10,392 nt of DNA from an uncultured Pleurocapsa sp. Its GTDB lineage: Bacteria; Cyanobacteriota; Cyanobacteriia; Cyanobacteriales; Xenococcaceae. Shown in pieces: positions 6,948 to 10,392 of this stretch; the stretch's first letter is position 1, and each line of letters opens with the position of its first letter. Location of the stretch: contig CAKZYI010000437.1 in the NCBI GenBank assembly GCA_937884735.1, positions 1-10,392 of the forward strand, read 5' to 3'. A model generated the notes under the pieces. The model was given only the letters and a program-made list of their open reading frames with translations. It made no database searches and was not told the DNA's origin. The position numbers were made by a program, and so were the translations under genes.

Positions 6948-7721
6948 TTAGGCATTGCTGACTTCATAGATAAAATTAAGAGTCGCCCAGCTATTCACGT
7001 CTAAAGCGTAAACATCTTTAGTATTACTAATCAAATCGCTATATGCCGAGCTAGAGATGTGTAAATCTTCCATTAAAGATTTAATTACAGCGATGGGATT
7101 AATTACATTAAGTACCTGTTGCTGATCTAACTTGAAATTTTGCTGTGCTGCCAAAGCCTTGAGAGTTTGTTCAAAAGGTCGAATGGAAAAGACAGCATAT
7201 AGGGTATTAATGCCAATAGAGTCAGAAACCTTCCATTTCCAAGAACTTTCTGCTTGAGGAATCGTTAGTTCTTTTAGGGGTGCGATCGTAATGTTTGTAA
7301 GTTGTGCTTGTGCTTCTGCTGGCTGAGATTTTGCAGGAGTATAAAGAGCAAAAATATTGCTGTCTGCATCAATACCCAATAAAATTACATATAGTTCGCG
7401 CTCTCCTGTGTTGTTCAAAGATAATTGCAAATCCGAACCTTTTACTAGTACAGGTACATTATTGGCGATGTTTGACGCAGTATTCTTGCTAGGAAAAGTA
7501 ATTTTTTTCGCCGAAGGCTGTTTATTTGGGGATAAAAATGTTGCTTTATTCAATACAGAAGTTTTACTTTCTACTCCTGAAGCTAAAGATACCTCTGTTT
7601 TCAATCTAGAGGAGAATTCATTGTTGGTTAATTCTAGCCACTTGGCTGCCAATAAATTATTAAAGTGTGGTTGAAGGCGATCGATGGCAATTTTGACAGC
7701 TTCATCATCCGAACCTGATGT
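6948..7721 (-). pseudogene. C-terminal piece of the interrupted caspase-like protein (DUF4384-type domain)
   Basis: This stretch is in exactly the same frame as the caspase-like gene upstream and is separated from it only by the TAA at 7722-7724. Read directly after that stop it continues TSGSDDEAVKIAIDRLQPHF, then LLAAKWLELTNN. This is the expected middle of cyanobacterial caspase-DUF4384 proteins, so it was or is part of one polypeptide. The DUF4384-like domain shows SLNNTGERELYVILLGIDAD, FALYTP and SSWKWKVSDSIGINTLYAVFSIRPF. Independent translation is unlikely: the only early start candidate is a TTG at 7650-7652 inside the conserved LLAAKW motif, with no Shine-Dalgarno, and the first ATG lies far down near the C-terminus. 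It ends in a normal TAA at 6948. It is either the silent remnant of a nonsense mutation or an intact gene hidden by a base error. Confidence 0.8.
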
Positions 7722-9236
7722 TTAGCCAATTAAAATGCCCCCTGCAGTATACAAACCATAGCTAAAAGTTTGATTTTCACCGTTTTCGGTTGCTGAATTT
7801 TCTTGATGAACCTTGCCCAAAAGACAGTCTGCATTTTGTTCTCCCAATACCACTGTAGAATCCACTACCTTAATATTAGCGATCGCACTGGTAGCGTCAA
7901 CTCGTTCGATTCTTTCCAATTCGTCATCTAGCCCCAAAGTCAGTCCTATATCGCGCTTAAATATCCGCAAAGATTCTTGTACAAAATCTCCTTCGCGAGC
8001 CAAATTAGCCGTGGTGGTATCTAAGAGTTGGGCTTTGGCGAGCAAACCTTCTTTTGATTTGATCTGTAATCTAGGAGAATCTCTACTGTCGTCAGATGAC
8101 AAGCATAATAAAGAATTGACTCCATAGGAGTTGAGAATATTGGCAGGCAAACCCAACAATTTAACTTCGAGATTATTTTTATTTACCTTGCTAATCACTC
8201 CCGCAGCATTAGAAATATCGCTAGTAGCTAAATAGTAAGCAATAGCTGATTTATCAGGACTATTCAGCGTAGGCTGTTGCTGCCTGCCCATTACTTGCTC
8301 TACGCTAGCAGCGGTTTGAGCTAAGGCTACTTGGACTTTATTGTTAGGTGTAATTTGCCAAAGATGCTGTGTCAAAGCTTGGGTAAACAATCCTGCACTA
8401 AAATCATCCCACTGTCTTTCTACTGCTACTTGGTTCTTACCTGATGCTGAAAAAACGACTCCAGGCAAAGATAATAGTCTTTTACTCGGCTTGAGTCCTT
8501 TACTGGCTAGTTTGGTCTTTAACTGTTCTAAAAATATCAGTTCTTCAGAACTAGGATTTTCGGCGATGGAAGTGGCAGAGCGAACTTTAAAATTACTATG
8601 TTTGGAACGGGGGCTAAGATTAAAACTAGTATCCAAAATAAAAGTACACTTGGCTGTAGACAAAGACTGAGCCAATACTAAAAGCGTATCTTGCAAAATA
8701 CTGTTAGAGATTGAAGCTTTTTTCGACCCTAGCACTCCATCTACAGGTATCAAACTATTAACTAATTTGTATTCAATCGAGTCCAAATCTTCAGCAGCAG
8801 AAATTTCTGAAGTCAGGGGCATTTTTATCTGACCTCCGTAACCACTAAAGTGGAATACCACCACATCATCTGCTTTTGCCTGTTCCCCCAGATGCTCGAC
8901 AAATGCTGTTTCGATATTTTCTCTAGTAGCTTGGCGGTCTCTCAATACTACAATGTCTTGTGGATTAAAACCGAAGCGATGAATTAATAGTTCTCTTTGT
9001 AGTTCAACATCTGTCAGACAACCATCAAGATGCTCTTGGTGAGGATAACGATTAATCCCCACTAACAAAGCCAGTTTACGATTAGTAGACTGAGCTAAAG
9101 TTTGTTGATAATTTTGAATCAGACTGGCTATTCGGTTATTGTTTCTGCCTAAAGAATCAAATCCTATTTCAGATGCTCCCCAGGTAAATAAAGCCAATCC
9201 AGCTTGCTGTAGAAAAGTTCGGCGATTAAGTCCCAT
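7722..9236 (-). CDS. Tat-exported caspase-like (orthocaspase) protein, YS variant, cut short by an in-frame TAA
   Basis: The 504 residues form the N-terminal two thirds of a cyanobacterial caspase-family protein. Residues 1-22 are a twin-arginine signal (NRRTFLQQ, then a hydrophobic LALFTWGA run), so it is exported folded to the periplasm or thylakoid lumen. The caspase/p20-like domain spans about 53-340 and starts with RKLALLVGINRY. At the catalytic histidine site the motif reads HFSGYGGQ, with Y133 where active enzymes have His. At the catalytic cysteine site it reads LDTSFN, with S204 where Cys is expected. This Tyr/Ser pair is a described variant among cyanobacterial caspase homologues and implies no cysteine-protease activity. 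Residues 345-500 form a beta-rich linker. The frame stops at TAA 7722-7724 but continues in phase to 6948, giving about 762 codons for the original protein. ATG 9236 is chosen for the signal peptide; no strong Shine-Dalgarno is seen. Confidence 0.88.
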   Translation of the reverse strand: MGLNRRTFLQQAGLALFTWGASEIGFDSLGRNNNRIASLIQNYQQTLAQSTNRKLALLVGINRYPHQEHLDGCLTDVELQRELLIHRFGFNPQDIVVLRDRQATRENIETAFVEHLGEQAKADDVVVFHFSGYGGQIKMPLTSEISAAEDLDSIEYKLVNSLIPVDGVLGSKKASISNSILQDTLLVLAQSLSTAKCTFILDTSFNLSPRSKHSNFKVRSATSIAENPSSEELIFLEQLKTKLASKGLKPSKRLLSLPGVVFSASGKNQVAVERQWDDFSAGLFTQALTQHLWQITPNNKVQVALAQTAASVEQVMGRQQQPTLNSPDKSAIAYYLATSDISNAAGVISKVNKNNLEVKLLGLPANILNSYGVNSLLCLSSDDSRDSPRLQIKSKEGLLAKAQLLDTTTANLAREGDFVQESLRIFKRDIGLTLGLDDELERIERVDATSAIANIKVVDSTVVLGEQNADCLLGKVHQENSATENGENQTFSYGLYTAGGILIG

Positions 9237-9315
9237 ATCAGCTACTAGCGTTTGGATATTCCCGTCTTAATGATTGTGTCTGCACGGCTAAACCATACTT
9301 ATGCTTATCACATTG

Positions 9316-9321
9316 AGTATA
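9316..9321 (-). promoter_or_regulatory. Candidate -10 box for the caspase-like gene
   Basis: On the - strand TATACT lies 79 bases before the ATG of the caspase-like gene, in the 268-base gap after sat. No well-spaced -35 box accompanies it. The rest of the gap (9237-9504) holds no gene and no clear terminator; the only other symmetry is an 8-base inverted pair (GCTAAACC at 9287-9294, GGTTTAGC at 9357-9364), which may be chance. Confidence 0.25.
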
Positions 9322-9504
9322 ACGGTTAAAGCCTTAGATTAAGACAAATATATGAGGGTTTAGCTATTCTTTCTCTCGTTATCGGCCTATCAGCCATCGT
9401 TCAAAAACATCATTTTAAGCGAAAAAGGTTACAGTTTGAAGCTATTGAATCAACCTCAAATCTGCAACCTATTATGCTGTTTTACTGGGGTAACTAATTG
9501 TTTA

Positions 9505-10326
9505 CTAGTTAGTTTTCATGGCTCTAGCTAATTCTTCAGCAACTTTGGGACGAGAGAATTGTGGAGGAGGTGTTTTGCCTTCCCTCAACATTGCCCGAAC
9601 TTTTGTTCCTGATAAGTGAATGCGCTCTTCTTTGGTAGCAGGGCTAGTTTTAGCCGTCGCCATTTGTTCTGTACGAGTACAGTAAAAAGCGTGTTCAAAC
9701 TTAAGGGGAGTAATACCCATTTCTTCAGGGGTAAATTCGCCAAAGATCTCTTGAGCATCATAAGTCCCGTAGTAATCACCCACTCCAGCATGGTCGCGAC
9801 CAACGATAAAGTGAGTACAGCCATAGTTTTTACGAATTAAAGCGTGGAAAATAGCTTCTCTAGGCCCTGCATAGCGCATAGCTGAGGGGTTGATAGCTAG
9901 AATTACTCGGTCTTGAGGAAAATAGTTTTCCATCATGATTTCATAACAGCGCATCCGCACATCAGCAGGAATATCGTCGCTTTTTGTGGCACCAACCAAA
10001 GGATGCAAAAATAAACCATCAACGATTTCTAAAGCGCATTTGATGATGTTTTCATGGGCGCGGTGAATTGGATTGCGGGTTTGGAATCCCACAACAGTTT
10101 TCCAGCCTCTTTCTTTAAATAGTTCCCTTGATGGTGCGGGATCTATTTGATATTTGGGAAACTGAGGATGATCTTCTCTTTCTAATAACCATACTGGGCC
10201 AGCCAAATTAATCGCACCCTGTTCGTAGATTACTTTTACCCCAGGATGAGCGTCTTCTACTGTACGATAGACGTTGATCGCTTCGACCCGGTTGCGCACC
10301 TGCAGCTTCTGCAACACGTTGGTCAT
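9505..10326 (-). CDS. sat: Sulfate adenylyltransferase (ATP sulfurylase), N-terminal part missing
   Basis: ATP sulfurylase makes adenosine 5'-phosphosulfate from ATP and sulfate, the first step of sulfate assimilation. From residue 15 (base 10284 downward) the match is excellent: EAINVYRT, the ATP-site signature QTRNPIHRAH (82-91), HPLVGATKSDDIP (108-120), the INPSAMRYAGPREA segment (145-158), GRDHAGVGDYYGTYD (176-190), SGTKVRAML (239-247) and the C-terminal PPPQFSRPKVAEELA. The usual enzyme has about 390 residues; roughly the first 110-130, forming the N-terminal PUA-like domain, are absent. Residues 1-14 (MTNVLQKLQVRNRV) are not sat: they are the end of a LuxR-type helix-turn-helix, and the frame stays open through the window edge. 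The ATG at 10324-10326 is thus not the gene's true start. As written the protein should not fold correctly. A chimeric join is the likeliest cause. Confidence 0.9.
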   Translation of the reverse strand: MTNVLQKLQVRNRVEAINVYRTVEDAHPGVKVIYEQGAINLAGPVWLLEREDHPQFPKYQIDPAPSRELFKERGWKTVVGFQTRNPIHRAHENIIKCALEIVDGLFLHPLVGATKSDDIPADVRMRCYEIMMENYFPQDRVILAINPSAMRYAGPREAIFHALIRKNYGCTHFIVGRDHAGVGDYYGTYDAQEIFGEFTPEEMGITPLKFEHAFYCTRTEQMATAKTSPATKEERIHLSGTKVRAMLREGKTPPPQFSRPKVAEELARAMKTN

Positions 10327-10392
10327 ATAGTATTTGATCGTCTTCTCGCTCAGCCTGAGCGTTTTGGCGATCTCCTTGTTGGTGTGGCCTTT
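10276..10392 (-). CDS. LuxR-type helix-turn-helix fragment, fused in frame to sat; partial
   Basis: Read on the - strand from the window edge, the frame gives KGHTNKEIAKTLRLSEKTIK followed by YYMTNVLQKLQVRNRVEA. This is the GerE/LuxR DNA-binding signature: NKEIA, LSEKTIK as the recognition helix, LQKLQVRNRVEA as the last helix. Only the end of the regulator is present, and it normally stops soon after RVEA. Here it runs straight into sat at a shared GAAGCGATC. My hand count gives 62 G or C in 117 bases (about 53%), well above the surroundings. The codons (AAG, CTG, GAG, ATC, CGC) differ from those of the cyanobacterial genes, and the protein style recalls alphaproteobacterial regulators. It is most likely foreign sequence joined during assembly. 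Confidence 0.8.

Noticed and set aside
7650..7652. TTG as the start of a separate DUF4384 gene
   Set aside because: The TTG encodes a leucine inside the conserved LLAAKW motif, has no Shine-Dalgarno, and the frame upstream to the TAA is also conserved protein sequence.
9491..9511. TAACTA/TAGTTA hairpin as the sat terminator
   Set aside because: The stem is six weak pairs, overlaps the sat stop codon and has no T-tract after it.
10324..10326. ATG as the genuine start of a short sat gene
   Set aside because: This ATG lies inside the LuxR helix-turn-helix (YYMTNV), and sat homology begins only at about 10284.
1..10392. CRISPR array, insertion sequence, tRNA or rRNA genes
   Set aside because: I saw no regularly spaced direct repeats, no transposase frame and no tRNA or rRNA signature on either strand.

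Overview
The window looks like chromosomal DNA of a cyanobacterium. The HIP1 octamer GCGATCGC occurs at 36-43, 2305-2312, 6674-6681 and 7879-7886, with many one-off variants. The DNA is AT-rich, and the gene content is typical of the group: a DUF1997 protein, a cyanobacterial-type RNase E with a C-terminal arginine nonapeptide, RNase HII next to it, an LpxB-related glycosyltransferase, a Tat-exported caspase-like protein and ATP sulfurylase. I cannot name the genus.

Layout. On the + strand, 1-2143 holds the 3' part of a DUF1997 gene, a small Crp/Fnr-type regulator and an NADPH-type beta-hydroxyacid dehydrogenase resembling glyoxylate/succinic semialdehyde reductase (GLYR). The last two are separated by about 100 bases with a perfect 16-base palindrome and a second inverted repeat next to the start codon. 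From 2112 on, everything recognisable is on the - strand. In transcription order (right to left) it is: sat (ATP sulfurylase, damaged at its 5' end), the caspase-like gene (interrupted by one in-frame TAA), the LpxB-related gene, a roughly 700-base leader or intergenic region rich in hairpins, then rne and rnhB. The dehydrogenase and rnhB converge and overlap by 32 bases.

How the genes relate. rne and rnhB form a plausible RNA-metabolism unit, with the long region upstream of rne as a likely control leader. The regulator and the dehydrogenase may be a regulator-target pair, on proximity and palindrome evidence only. The caspase-like protein has lost both standard catalytic residues (Tyr and Ser replace His and Cys).

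Two points matter most to a user of this sequence. (1) The caspase-like gene is one reading frame of about 762 codons split by a single TAA at 7722-7724. (2) At the right edge, sat lacks its N-terminal third and is joined in frame to the end of a LuxR-type helix-turn-helix domain with different base composition. The second is most likely a chimeric assembly with foreign DNA. I found no CRISPR array, insertion sequence, tRNA or rRNA, and no clear sign of a new multi-gene system. The least explained part is the 4891-5598 region.
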